From: Psoroptes ovis
Taxonomy: Eukaryota > Arthropoda > Arachnida > Sarcoptiformes > Psoroptidae
Direction: 5' to 3'
DNA length: 64,000 bases
NCBI GenBank assembly: GCA_002943765.1
Contig: PQWQ01000005.1
Coordinates: 992,001 to 1,056,000, forward strand
A program made the position numbers and the translations under genes. Each line of letters opens with the position of its first letter. Positions within the stretch are counted from its first letter, which is position 1. Shown here piece by piece: positions 22,043-33,400 of the stretch. The notes under the pieces were generated by a model. That model saw only the letters and a program-made list of their open reading frames with translations, was not told the DNA's origin and did not search any database.

Positions 22043-22078
<36 letters not shown>
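22043..22078. repeat. (TG)18 microsatellite
   Basis: An uninterrupted TG run of 36 bases, a candidate polymorphic marker and Z-DNA-forming tract. Confidence 0.95.
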
Positions 22079-22079
<1 letters not shown>

Positions 22080-24536
22080 TTTATACAAACAGACAATAAA
22101 TCATTTGCCAAATTTTCCAGTGAGCACAAAAAAATCTGGCCAAAATTCTACATTCGCCTGAATATTCTCCCAATGACATTAATTGGCCCATTATTCGCAT
22201 ATGTTTGTATATGTGTTTGCTTGTGTGTGTTTGATTGAATTTGAATGCCACAGATCAACATACAGCACACAGATCGACATACAATCATACATACACAGTT
22301 TGTCTCTATCTCGATCTTAAATAATGTCAAAATAATATAAAGAATATTTTTAATTTAAATATGCTTAAATCAGCATAAATATAAATAAATAAACTAAATA
22401 ACCAAATAAATAAACGAATAAATAAATCAAAATCAAATCAAAATAAATAAACCAAATAGAAAATGAATTAATCAAAGTTTCAATTACATTTTGATTTCTT
22501 CGTATTTCTTCGGATTCAATTTTCACTTATGATCTCCCAATAAAAGTCATTGTTGATCGTCGTTGATTATACTGGTAAATGGTGAATGGAATTGAATAGA
22601 AGTAATACTGCGGCACGATACAAGGGTAGCCACAAGGGTATATCCCCAGACTAATCACCAAGACCACCCACTAATGAATCAAAAATTTCCCTTCACTCGT
22701 TGTTGACATATTTTTGATTGTTAACTGCTGAATTCTCAGTGGTGACTGGTTGAATTCTTTACGATTTCCCCCATAGAAATAAATCATTTTATCAAAAATT
22801 TATGGCCGTTGAAATTATTTGAAATATCCAAAATCTATGAACTGATTGTCACCAGAGAAAATTTGATTTAAATCAGCTTTTTATGGCCGGTTTTGCAACC
22901 ATTTTGCGGCCAATTCGGTGGCCATTCACTCGGCCATTTGGCGCGATCATAGATTCATAAATTCATGTGAATTATGTCCCAAAGAAAGCCCTGAAAATTA
23001 TTCTTTGACAGACTCAAGACTCGAGAATTGAATCGGAATCATATTTGTTTTATTTCAATTCTTTCTCTTTGATTTTCTCCATTGATTTTCTTAATTTTTC
23101 AAATATTTGATTTGCTTCGTTGATTATTAATTGTTTATTATTATTATTCCGTGCTGCAATATGTGTGTTTTTCGCTCATAATTTACACGAATACACAAAC
23201 ACACAGATTGAATGTTTCCAATGAAATATTCAATTGCATCTGTATCACTACACTAAAAATAGTTTTTGTGGTTTCGACCCGAAATTCTTGTGGTATAATT
23301 CTTGTGTGGTTAAAGAAATTCTTCGAGAATTTTTCTTCGGATAACTTTCGAATGTAATTACCGGAATGAAATGAATGAATGTGATGTATTAATGCAATGT
23401 GATGAATGAATGATTGAATGAATCAAGCAAGTACGTGTGTGTGTAAAGGTCGAAACTTTAAATTTTGATAATTATTCGGGTGAATTGTAATTTAGCGATT
23501 AATTTGGCGAGTATAATTTGGTGACGAATTTTGCGTCAGAATGATGAATTACCTAATGTGATTTACCGGAATGAAATGAAGGAAAATTTTCCCCAAAGAA
23601 ATTTTCCATGAAAATTGATGGTTAATTAATTTTAATTGCTTCGCTATTTTGCTGTGTTTCGGTGCATCGAAGAAATCATAATTTTCTTTACATTCAAATC
23701 TTATAGTGCCCACTCGCTTCGATCAAACGCTTTGGCTTAGTCATTGCATTATGAATTGTCAATGAATTATGGTGAATTTTTCACCGGAAATTTTCCAAGA
23801 AAATTTATTAATTTTCAACTGCCTAAGCTTCAGACACTTCAGATCAAATACGCCTTCACCACCTACGACCCTAGGACCTTTTCGATGTGATTTATGACGA
23901 TCGATATAAGATAGAGAGAGAGATTTTCTCCAAAAGAGAGAAAAAAAGCAATTATTTGGATTTAAAATCATTGAGAGAAAGTTTACCTAAAAATAGAAAT
24001 TTTCAGGAAAATTTCATGGAAAATTTCTCCAATTTCTTCCATGAAACTTCCCCGAAAAAAAAAATTCATAATTTCTTCAAACATAATTTGATTGATGAGT
24101 TGCTGTTATTCATGTCGATAATGTATTCGATGTCATCGTCGATGGATGTCAAAGTTTTAAAATAAATACAAATATAAATGAATCCACCATCATCATATAT
24201 GAATGGTACCATTGATGATGATGATGATGATGATAATATCATAAATTATCATCATTAAACATTCATATTCAAGTACATCATTTAAGTGCATATATTTGAT
24301 GGTTTATATTCATTCATTCATGTCTTCACCGAAAGATTATTTCGAATTTCAAAAAAAGAAAAAAAATGTCAATTTAAATTTACATATTTTTAATTATGAT
24401 TTGATGTTTTGATGGCCCCCGAAGCGATTCAATTCAAAAGCAAAGCATCAATTTTTCAAATCTTATCTTGTCCAATTGAATAAGACCACACACCAACAAT
24501 GCAACTAACGCATCTGCAACAACAAACACCGGCATT

Positions 24537-24578
24537 TGTTGAAGCCATTTGGTTGAAGCCAGTTGATTGAAGCCAATT
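24537..24578. repeat. three tandem 14-bp units (NRTTGAAGCCANTT)
   Basis: The three units start at 24537, 24551 and 24565. All keep TTGAAGCCA and vary at the edges. A (CA)10 run follows at 24583-24603. Confidence 0.8.
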
Positions 24579-25523
24579 GTGCCACACACACACACACACA
24601 CACCGACAGATATTCGGTGAAATCGCACACAAAGACATGTCCATGTCACATCCAAGCAATATCCATGGCAAATCCATGACAAATCCATGTTTGTCCATGC
24701 AATGTCCCGCATTCACATGTGACAATGAAGCATTTTAATTCACATTTTTTGCTTTGTTTCGTTCGTTCGTTTGTTCGTTCAGTCAAATATTAAATTATGA
24801 TAATAACCAACCATTGATGATGATAATGGTAATGATAAATAACGAAAATAATAATGAGTAATAATGATAATGACAATGATAATGGTGACCATTATTTAAA
24901 TATGAATATTAATATGAATATGAATGATTCTTTCGTATGTTTATTTGTTCGTATTTTTTTGCATTCTTTCGTCTTTGTTCGATAAGAATGATTCTTTGCC
25001 ATTATTCGTATGTTTAAAATATTGTCGATATGGAATCACATTGTTGTTTTTTTTGTGATGTTTATTTGTGTGTACATATATGGTTAACATGTACTTCGCT
25101 CGGTACTATCCAATGGTAGCCATTATATATGAATAATGGTAATGGATATTATAATTATATCGACACACACACAAACAAACAAACACTAATTATGATTATT
25201 TATTTAATTATGATCATTAATTTGCTAAAGCTTTAAGATTTTTTTTTTCAGTAAATGAAATCAGTAGTAGTGTATTTGTTGTTTGTGTTGTTTATCAATG
25301 ATTGTTTTCGGCGTTTTTTCGGTGTTTTAAAGGGTTATCTTAAGTCTTCTACGATATGAATTATGATGATGAATGGCTTTGTTCATTATTCATTATTAAT
25401 TTTGTTCTCAGTGAAAATCGTTTCCAAGTATGAAATCAATAAAAATTTCAAAGACTTATGGCCTTTACAAAGTCGTTAATTCATTTAGTAATCAAAAGGG
25501 TTAATGATTTATTTTAATTAATA

Positions 25524-25751
25524 TGTCATGATAAAGTCTAAAAATCATGAAATTCGTCTTTTGTGAATATCCCCCAAAAAACCGTTGAAATATTGCAATG
25601 TTAAAAATTAACATTGCATCAGGCATTCCAATTCTGAGAATCAACTACCACACAAGGTAGAAAAAATATAAAATTAACAAAATAATTGAAAATAAAATAA
25701 GATTAAATAAAAATTATTAAAACAAAATTTAAAATTGTGTTTTTTATGATA
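25524..25751 (+). repeat. 5' LTR of the Gag-only element
   Basis: Runs from TGTCATGATAAAGTC to TTTTTTATGATA. It contains a perfect 10-bp hairpin at 25594-25618 (TGCAATGTTA arm) and a short AT-rich 3' part with AATAAA-like words. Same length and, by eye, same sequence as 27910-28137. Confidence 0.93.
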
Positions 25752-25763
25752 AGCCAGCAAGAT
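25752..25763 (+). promoter_or_regulatory. candidate primer-binding region (AGCCAGCAAGAT)
   Basis: Identical to 11718-11729 and in the same place, directly after the 5' LTR. The following bases differ between the elements, so the conserved block is about 12 bases. Confidence 0.5.
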
Positions 25764-25822
25764 CAGTAATTTGGTTAATTAATATAGCTGCAAAAATTGA
25801 AATAAAATTATTGAAAAAAAAA

Positions 25823-27952
25823 ATGGCAAATTTGAATAATAACAATTTTGGTCATTATAACGAAAGTCTAATATTTAAAGGATTAAAATATCAAAAAAAA
25901 TTTGATGGTGAATTTCTTAATTTTCGTGAGTTTTTTACACCATTAGAAAACTTATTAGACCAATTAAATTTACCTGAAGTAATAAAATTGAACATCTTGA
26001 AAGATAAACTCGATGACAAATCGATTCGACTCATCGATGGAATATACGGTACCAATTATTACGAACAAGCAAAACTTAAATTGAAAGAACATTATTTCAA
26101 TGAAAACGAATTATTCAATTTGATATTAAAAGATTTTAACAAAGAAAAACCCATCGAAGACGAACTCAATGAAAATCAAATTGATAGACTAGTACAAAAT
26201 ATCGAAAAAACTCATAGAAGATTGATTCTGTCAGGTGCACAGAAAGAAATACAAGAAAAATTCAAGCTGATCATAGGCAGCAAATTATCAAAATCGCTAT
26301 ATCAAAGAATCAAATCGGTATCTGCCAAAGAAATCGATGAAATTATTGGTATATTACAAGAATGTAAACAAATCGCTAAAGAAAGAAGTGCAGCTATTAA
26401 TGTATCCATGAATTATGAAACAAATTCAATAAGACAAACAACTGATCAAAATCTTAATAATATTAACAATAATAATAATAATATAACAACTGCAGCAACA
26501 ATGAACAGATTTATCTGCTACTTTTGTAACAACAACTCTCACAATACAGTAGACTGCAGATCCCAAATTAATCCTTCAGAAAAAAAACGCATAATACAAA
26601 GTCGTAACCTGTGTCACAATTGTTTTAAAACAAATCATCGAGCTACTGATTGTCGTAACGTTCGACGTTGCAGTATCTGCTTACAGAAACATCATCCATT
26701 ATTTTGTAATAATAATAGTAATAATAAAATTAATAGAAATAACAATCAAAATAATAACCAAAATTTCTTGGTCACCCAATCTGAAAACAATCAATCGCAG
26801 TCATTATCCAATTTGAATGAATCAGATAATCGTGATCAACAATCTAATATAAATGAAACTAATTTTTTGGCTGAAATCAGCAGTGACATTTTTGAAAACT
26901 ACCAATTAACAACAAATGAAACTGAAATTCAAGATAACAATCAACAAGATGGTGAAGATAACAAATTATATGATGAATTAAAAATACCACAAGTGAAAGT
27001 TCAGGGCAAAATTAATAATAAACACTATGAATTGATGATTGACACTGGATCCAACATGAATGTAATGACGCCTTCTATTTGCAATTCATTGAAATTACAA
27101 CCGGAAAAAGTGAATCTTGATTTGATATTATTAGGTAAGAGAACAAAATTAGAAAATTCGGTCATCGCAACAGTGAAAATCGGCAATATAGAAAAAAATT
27201 TGAAATTCTTTGTTGTTGAACATCTATACGATACTATCATGTTATCTCGATCATCAATGGTACTATTTCAGCTTAATATTGAACCAAAAAACAATGAACT
27301 AATAGCTAAACAAATTTATCAAAAGGGAATGAATTCAACTGAAACGTCAATGACTAAAGATAATAGAATGAACCAACGTTCGAGAAACCGCTCAGAACGA
27401 TATCAACAACAACAACAAAACAAGGAAAACAAATATCAAAAACATTCAAATGATAATCGAATCAACAAAATTTTCAATTCAAGACCATTCCAACCAATGA
27501 AACCGAAAACCCAACCACAACAACCACCACAAAATAAAATAAAATCATTGACGAACCCAATACATCTAGCGCAACATCGTCGCATTCATTCAGGTATTAA
27601 ACAATTCAATGACCAATCTTACCAGCGCAGATCCAATCAATGTTCTCAATTGCATCAACATCATCGCAAACCAATAGTCATCAAGTTACATGAATGCCAT
27701 GTAAAAAATGATGTCAATTATCAAAAAACCAGAAATTACAAACAAATGCCACTTAAAGATTTACCCAGAACATCAAAACGTGAAACATATGATGATTTTC
27801 ATTACACAGATATAAAAAATTTTAGTCGCGATAAAATCAATAAGAAAGCAAGATTTAGATATCAACCAATCGACGCTGGTATCCCAACGCAACATCTTAG
27901 GCGGGGGGATGTCATGATAAAGTCTAAAAATCATGAAATTCGTCTTTTGTGA
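25823..27952 (+). CDS. gag: Gag-protease protein of the non-autonomous LTR element
   Basis: The ATG at 25823 gives 709 codons; the TTG 12 bases upstream is in frame but not a likely start. The N-terminal half shows the same Gag pattern as the 11.8-kb element (FDGEFLNFREFF, then KLD and a YE-x-x-K block). Three CCHC knuckles start near 26516 with the BEL/Pao spacing. The protease has DTG encoded from 27041 (LMIDTGSNMNVMTP) and a downstream hydrophobic region (TIMLSRSSM). After it comes a basic tail of about 225 residues rich in Gln, Asn, His and Arg, in place of RT and integrase. One part (LAQHRRIHSGIKQF) resembles a C2H2 zinc-finger linker without the expected cysteines. The last 14 residues are coded by the 3' LTR itself, and the stop lies inside it. 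The product would assemble particles and process itself; RNA binding is expected from the knuckles. Confidence 0.92.
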   Translation: MANLNNNNFGHYNESLIFKGLKYQKKFDGEFLNFREFFTPLENLLDQLNLPEVIKLNILKDKLDDKSIRLIDGIYGTNYYEQAKLKLKEHYFNENELFNLILKDFNKEKPIEDELNENQIDRLVQNIEKTHRRLILSGAQKEIQEKFKLIIGSKLSKSLYQRIKSVSAKEIDEIIGILQECKQIAKERSAAINVSMNYETNSIRQTTDQNLNNINNNNNNITTAATMNRFICYFCNNNSHNTVDCRSQINPSEKKRIIQSRNLCHNCFKTNHRATDCRNVRRCSICLQKHHPLFCNNNSNNKINRNNNQNNNQNFLVTQSENNQSQSLSNLNESDNRDQQSNINETNFLAEISSDIFENYQLTTNETEIQDNNQQDGEDNKLYDELKIPQVKVQGKINNKHYELMIDTGSNMNVMTPSICNSLKLQPEKVNLDLILLGKRTKLENSVIATVKIGNIEKNLKFFVVEHLYDTIMLSRSSMVLFQLNIEPKNNELIAKQIYQKGMNSTETSMTKDNRMNQRSRNRSERYQQQQQNKENKYQKHSNDNRINKIFNSRPFQPMKPKTQPQQPPQNKIKSLTNPIHLAQHRRIHSGIKQFNDQSYQRRSNQCSQLHQHHRKPIVIKLHECHVKNDVNYQKTRNYKQMPLKDLPRTSKRETYDDFHYTDIKNFSRDKINKKARFRYQPIDAGIPTQHLRRGDVMIKSKNHEIRLL
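27899..27909 (+). promoter_or_regulatory. polypurine tract of the Gag-only element
   Basis: AGGCGGGGGGA lies immediately before the 3' LTR start at 27910. It is also translated as part of the gag frame. Confidence 0.85.
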
Positions 27953-28137
27953 ATATCCCCCAAAAAACCGTTGAAATATTGCAATGTTAAAAATTAACAT
28001 TGCATCAGGCATTCCAATTCTGAGAATCAACTACCACACAAGGTAGAAAAAATATAAAATTAACAAAATAATTGAAAATAAAATAAGATTAAATAAAAAT
28101 TATTAAAACAAAATTTAAAATTGTGTTTTTTATGATA
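27910..28137 (+). repeat. 3' LTR of the Gag-only element
   Basis: 228 bp, apparently identical to 25524-25751, followed by AATA, which repeats the 5' flank. It supplies the last 14 codons and stop of the gag frame. Confidence 0.93.
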
Positions 28138-28396
28138 AATATTTTCATTTATCTATTTTATAATGAAAATTGTCTCATTTACACTGTTTTTTTTTTGTTT
28201 GTTTATTGAATGCGAAATGTTTTTGATGTTTGTGTTTATTTGTTTGTGTAATTTGCGAATTTTTTAATCCTTTGAATACTAAAAATTTTTCAAATAATTT
28301 TTTTCCGAATATATCCAATTTGATATCATCAACTGCGCATTGTTGCACCATTTCCTCAAAATTTTCTTAAAGTAATTTCGCATTTTTTTAATATTC

Positions 28397-28475
28397 GCCT
28401 AAGCCTTAAGCCTTGAGCCTTGAGCTTCAAGTCCAAGTCTTGAGCTTAAGCTTTAAGCCTTAAGTCTAGTGCTTG
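28397..28475. repeat. degenerate tandem array of AAGCCTTGAGC-like words
   Basis: The stretch is built from AAGCCTTAAGCC, TTGAGCCTTGAGC, TTCAAGTCCAAGTC, TTGAGCTTAAGC and TTTAAGCCTTAAG in succession. It is dense in short palindromes such as CTTAAG and AAGCTT. The unit is about 7-9 bases and imperfect. Confidence 0.7.
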
Positions 28476-29516
28476 GCTGCAGTTTTCATGAGAATAAAGG
28501 GTTTTATGAAACAGATTATCATCACACAATCGATTGATCAATCAATCAATCAATCAACAGGTCAATCGATTATTATTTTTCCACACTAATTCGTAATACA
28601 ATACCAAATGATTCCATTATCAATCATTAAGCATCATTTATTTCATGTGTTTGCGTGTGTGTGTGTTTGATGTGATTGATGTGCATAACAAGTGGTACAC
28701 AGGTGATGATAATGATAATTCCAACTTGAAGAGTAGACAAGACGAAGAGAGGAGAGAAATGAAATTTCATTGTTTCTCAAACACCAGAAATCACCTGGAA
28801 ATCATTTGTCATTAGACAGATTATGCGGAGTAAGCTTTGCACCCTTCGGTGATTAAATCATCCCACGCAAACCTTTGAGAACCGCTTGGTCACCATGAAT
28901 ACAAATCAATCTCATCAAAGATGACCAACCAGCTGTCCAATTGTATAGCTAACAATGAAAACAATGGTTGAATTGAAGAAGCAGAGTTGAGTTGATTGAA
29001 TTTAACCAAACAAAAAACAATGACCAGTTCAATGAATTTGAATCATATAATTTAACCCTCAAAGAGAAAAGATTAATTATTATTATTATTATCTTATAAT
29101 CAAAAGATAATACAATTAATCAATCAATATTCGGTATTAATATCGCATTATATCTACGCGAAATATTATCATCTTCCAAGCATTATCTTCCAAATGCGCT
29201 TAGTCTTCAATGGACAATGGACAGTGGTTTCGGTGGTTCAAATTGTTCGAAATTCAATTGAAACTCGTCGTAGATTTTCCACGGATCTTTCGACTTGACT
29301 CTTCGATTTGACCGTTTCGTCCATTGTTCAAACATATACACTGCTGCTGTAGCAGCCAAGAATCGTGTAAATCAATCGATTCAATGCATCGTATTGCATT
29401 GAATTCATTGATTTTGATTAAATCAAAATCGATTAATTGATGGCGGCCATTGAATTGAATTGAATGAATGAATTCTTCGAATGATTTTTCGTACTGGTCA
29501 ATTTTCTTTGTGAGTA

Positions 29517-29540
29517 TGTGTGTGTGTGCACACACACACA
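29517..29540. repeat. perfect palindrome (TG)6(CA)6
   Basis: A 12-base TG run is followed directly by a 12-base CA run, giving a 24-bp self-complementary sequence. It can form a cruciform or Z-DNA. Confidence 0.9.
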
Positions 29541-30417
29541 CAAAATAATCATTAATCAGAAATTTCATTCTTTCTTAAAAATTTCTTAAGAAATCTTTTT
29601 GTTTTGTTCTCTTTCGCTTTGTCTGTTCATCATAATTATCAAATAATCACCACTGCTGATCATTAACTGGTTCTCAAACATTTTCAGATCTATGAACAAT
29701 GATGATCGATTAATGATCGAATGAATTTTTTGGCCGTGATAATTGTTCGTAAATTGCTCGGGGAACCGCTACGGGTTATTGTTCTTCGGGGAATCGCCAA
29801 TGATCATTTTCCGATGATGACATTAACCATGAAAATTTTCCCCGAAAATTTTCCCGAAAATTTCTCTCGCCAAAAAATCCATAATTCACAGAATCTCGAA
29901 ACAATTATTTGATTGATTAATTTTTTGATTTCATTGATTGATTCGATCATCATCCGATGATCAATGATGATCAAATTTGATCGAATAGATCAAAGATCAA
30001 TAATCAAAGATTTACCATTCATATCATACCAAACACCATATATACGAATGAATCATCATTGTATTTTATTTGAACACTGATTGATGTTGAATAAATGATG
30101 ATGATCATCGAATGATCGAATGACTAACTGAATGAATGAATGAATGATTCTGATTGATTGATGATAATCAAACAAACAAACAAACAAATAAACAAAAATG
30201 GCAATGATTATGATGATAATGATCGACTGAATGAATCAATCAATATATTTTTTCATTTGTTTACAACCGAAATGATCATTAAAATAACATTAACATTAAC
30301 ATTAACCAACCAACAACCAGAAAAAAAATAGAGATTAAAATCCATTTAACCATTCTAAAAACCAAAGCAACTACCAACACATCAGAGATATATCAGATGA
30401 ATGATCCAAAATCATCT

Positions 30418-30448
<31 letters not shown>

Positions 30449-33400
30449 ATGATCATGGTTACCACCGCTGCCAATAATGGTAAATGTGATATCAATGATA
30501 TCATTGATGGATGAATGAATGAATGAATGATGATCATCATTTACCATTATCGGTCAATGATAATGGTGAATGATGATCATGATCATCATGATGATCATCA
30601 TTATTATTATTCACGTGATTATCATTAATATTTTTCATTCATTCATTTAGCCATTGATTCAGCCATTGTTTGTTCAGTTTGGCCAACAAAAACATCCCCG
30701 AATAGAAGATAATATCACTGAATTTGATTGAATTGAATTGAATGGTAAAAATGGTAAAAAAAATCAATGTTTCGCAATGATAATCGGCTGATGCTACAAG
30801 CCCAATGATGTTGATGATCAAGAAACAAATGATATGTGTCCATGATCATCATTAAATATGTTTTCATCATTTCATATACAAACATCGAACGGCTATACAT
30901 CGAAAAGGGTATACATCCTTTTATAACATCCTCATATGCACAATCATTCATTGTGTTTGTGCGTGAATGTATAGCCCTTCGTTGTATGTGTTTGGGTATA
31001 GCCTCATGCTGCAGATCAGCCATAGATCAGCCACCAGTACTTAAGCATGGTGTGTGCTGATGTATCTCTGTTTCGATTTTTGAGCATCGATTTCTACATC
31101 GGTTCATAAAATGATCGATTTAATGATTAATGGATTTTTCATTTGTTTGTCTTGTTTGTTTGTTGTCGAATAATAATGATGATGATATTTCATTGAATGA
31201 TTCAGTCATTCATTGATCATCCATTGAATCAATGATCGACCAATGTTGATGATGATCATCCAATGATCATCATCATCAACATCAGGAGTCTTTTAAATTT
31301 GTAAGTTTTTCATAAAACCACCACCATCACCACCAAAGAAATTATCGTTCATCGTTGTTGTGGTTTGGTCATTATTATTTGTGTTTTGATTTTTATTTGA
31401 ACGTCACAAGAAATAATTATTATTGCAATATTTCAGTGGTTCTCAACCGATGTGCTTTTCTCCTTCTTATGTGAATTTATTCAAGTTATATTTATTCATT
31501 TTTCAATACTTTCGAATTATTGATTCAATGATACAATACTTCAACTTACCTTTGATTGATGCGCGTGTATAATCCTTGAATTTCTTTTGAATAACCATTT
31601 TCGTTTTATAGGTATAATAACCCTTTCCAAATATCATTGAGAAAATCTTATCTTCTTATATTCTTGCGACTATTACCTTGTGATGACCTTCAATTCAATA
31701 TTCAATATTCTGTTATTTACCTTTAATTCAAAGGTCATCGATTCATTGGGTTCAAAGGTTTGAAAAATTTCAAAAATTCAAAAACTGTCGCCATTCGCCG
31801 AGAGATGGCGCTGCTCGTAGGAAAAATTTTCCATAAAAATCTATCTTGTCTCTTAGTTATTTTCATATTTATGGAAATTTTCTTTTGGCCAGAAATTTTT
31901 TTTTTCATCTTGTCGACCAATCAATTCAAATTACAAATTCTTTATCTTTGTACATCTCTTCTTTGAATAACAACAACAACAACAACAAACTGCAGCAACA
32001 ATCAAACGAAGATAAAACCACCTTCGCAAAAACAAGATGTCCACTTATTACTGAAAAAAAAAAACATGAATACATCATTTATGAACAGTAAACAGGGCTG
32101 AACATTTTTGAATTAATCATTAAGCATTCATAGACTTTCGTTAGTGCAGTCACTGTCCGCGTGCATTACAAATTGAACAACACAACGTATTCATATGTAC
32201 ATCTTCAAGCATCATCATTATTGTTATTATTACACGTACACAGAATAGTTACGCAAGATTTATACCTATTCGTTTGTTGTACGAATTTACGTAGCTGCAT
32301 CAACAACAACAACAACAACAACAAGAAAAAATCAAGGCGAACGAACTTGATGCTCTGCCATCAACATCATTATTGAACCACAGTCTACTTGTTTATTATT
32401 TCTTCAATTCACTTGCGCTCGCTCGCTCGTTTGCAATTCTATAAGCCATTAATCTTTGAATCTTTTTTTTCGCAAGTTTCAAAGGTTCCAACGTTCAGAA
32501 ATCAACTTCGAAATTCATCAATCAATCAACCCAATCCGACCAGAATTGTGATTGGTGAAATTTCAAAGGCTTTGAAGAAAGGCTTTAAATTTACTATCGG
32601 GAAATTTTGCCGGGACTTTTTTCCAAAGAAATTTTCCCGAAAACAAAAAAAAAAAAAAATTTCGCGCTTTATTCGATCGAACGAATTAATAATAAATATT
32701 CGTTTGGCTCTCTGCATTCATCGTAAATTTTGTATCCAAATGTTTCTGAAAAGTTTTATTTTTTGATTAATTTTTCGAAAAAAAAAATGAAAACATCTTC
32801 AACATCTTTTTAGCTCGGCAAAATTTCGCCAGACACTGTCCATCCATCCAAAACATCCACAATGACCAATTCTTATCGACTAAACCAGAATTTTTTTTTT
32901 TTTTAGTTTCTCCTTGTTCATCATCATTTCTTCTTCAACCAGACGATCATTACATCTGTGTATGGGCCACATCAACCATTGCATATTTAGCATCCACCAG
33001 TTTCAAATGATGATGATGAACAACAACAAACAACAACAACAACAACAAACAAGAAAGAACATTGAGTAAACATTTAAATAGATTCATTGGTCATTTTTTT
33101 TTCTTCTCGAGAAGTTTTAATTGATAAATGATGGTCAATGATCAAAAAAAAAATAAAAAATAAAGGAAAAGAAGCGCGAATATCGAAGAATTGCAGCATT
33201 GTTTGTGTACATATGTTTGTGTATGGCGCGCATCATCATCATCGTTCGAACATAATGGATGTGTTGGAGTTTTTTTTTTGCATTCGATTCGATCGATCGA
33301 ATAACAACAAACAGCAGCAACAGCAACAGCAACAAACGAACCAAAACAAATACCGCTCTCTCTCTCTTTTACTCTCTCACAGTGTTAGTGTTTTGTTGTA

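Larger units (their letters stand above)
20019..25523. other. non-coding interval
   Basis: No strong gene. It contains a (TG)18 microsatellite, a candidate minus-strand exon near 21.7 kb, a 3 x 14-bp tandem repeat at 24537, and several stretches of a GAAAATTTTCC-like word (23580-24070). Many short open frames here translate to random-looking, Phe/Ile-rich peptides. Confidence 0.6.
25524..28137 (+). mobile_element. compact non-autonomous LTR retroelement coding Gag and protease only
   Basis: 2614 bp with two 228-bp LTRs that I could not distinguish at any position, flanked by AATA on each side (25520-25523 and 28138-28141). Between them are a primer-site-like 12-mer, one open frame (25823-27952), and a polypurine tract against the 3' LTR. 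RT, RNase H and integrase are absent; the frame passes from protease into a basic Gln/Asn-rich tail. Identical LTRs and an intact frame indicate a recent insertion. Because the element cannot reverse-transcribe or integrate by itself, enzymes must have come from a related element. It fits the class called TR-GAG elements in plants, here with a protease as well. Confidence 0.92.

Noticed and set aside
11282..28137. The Gag-only element as a direct deletion derivative of the 11.3-kb element
   Set aside because: LTR length and sequence are unrelated (436/448 against 228 bp) and the Gags are only distantly similar.
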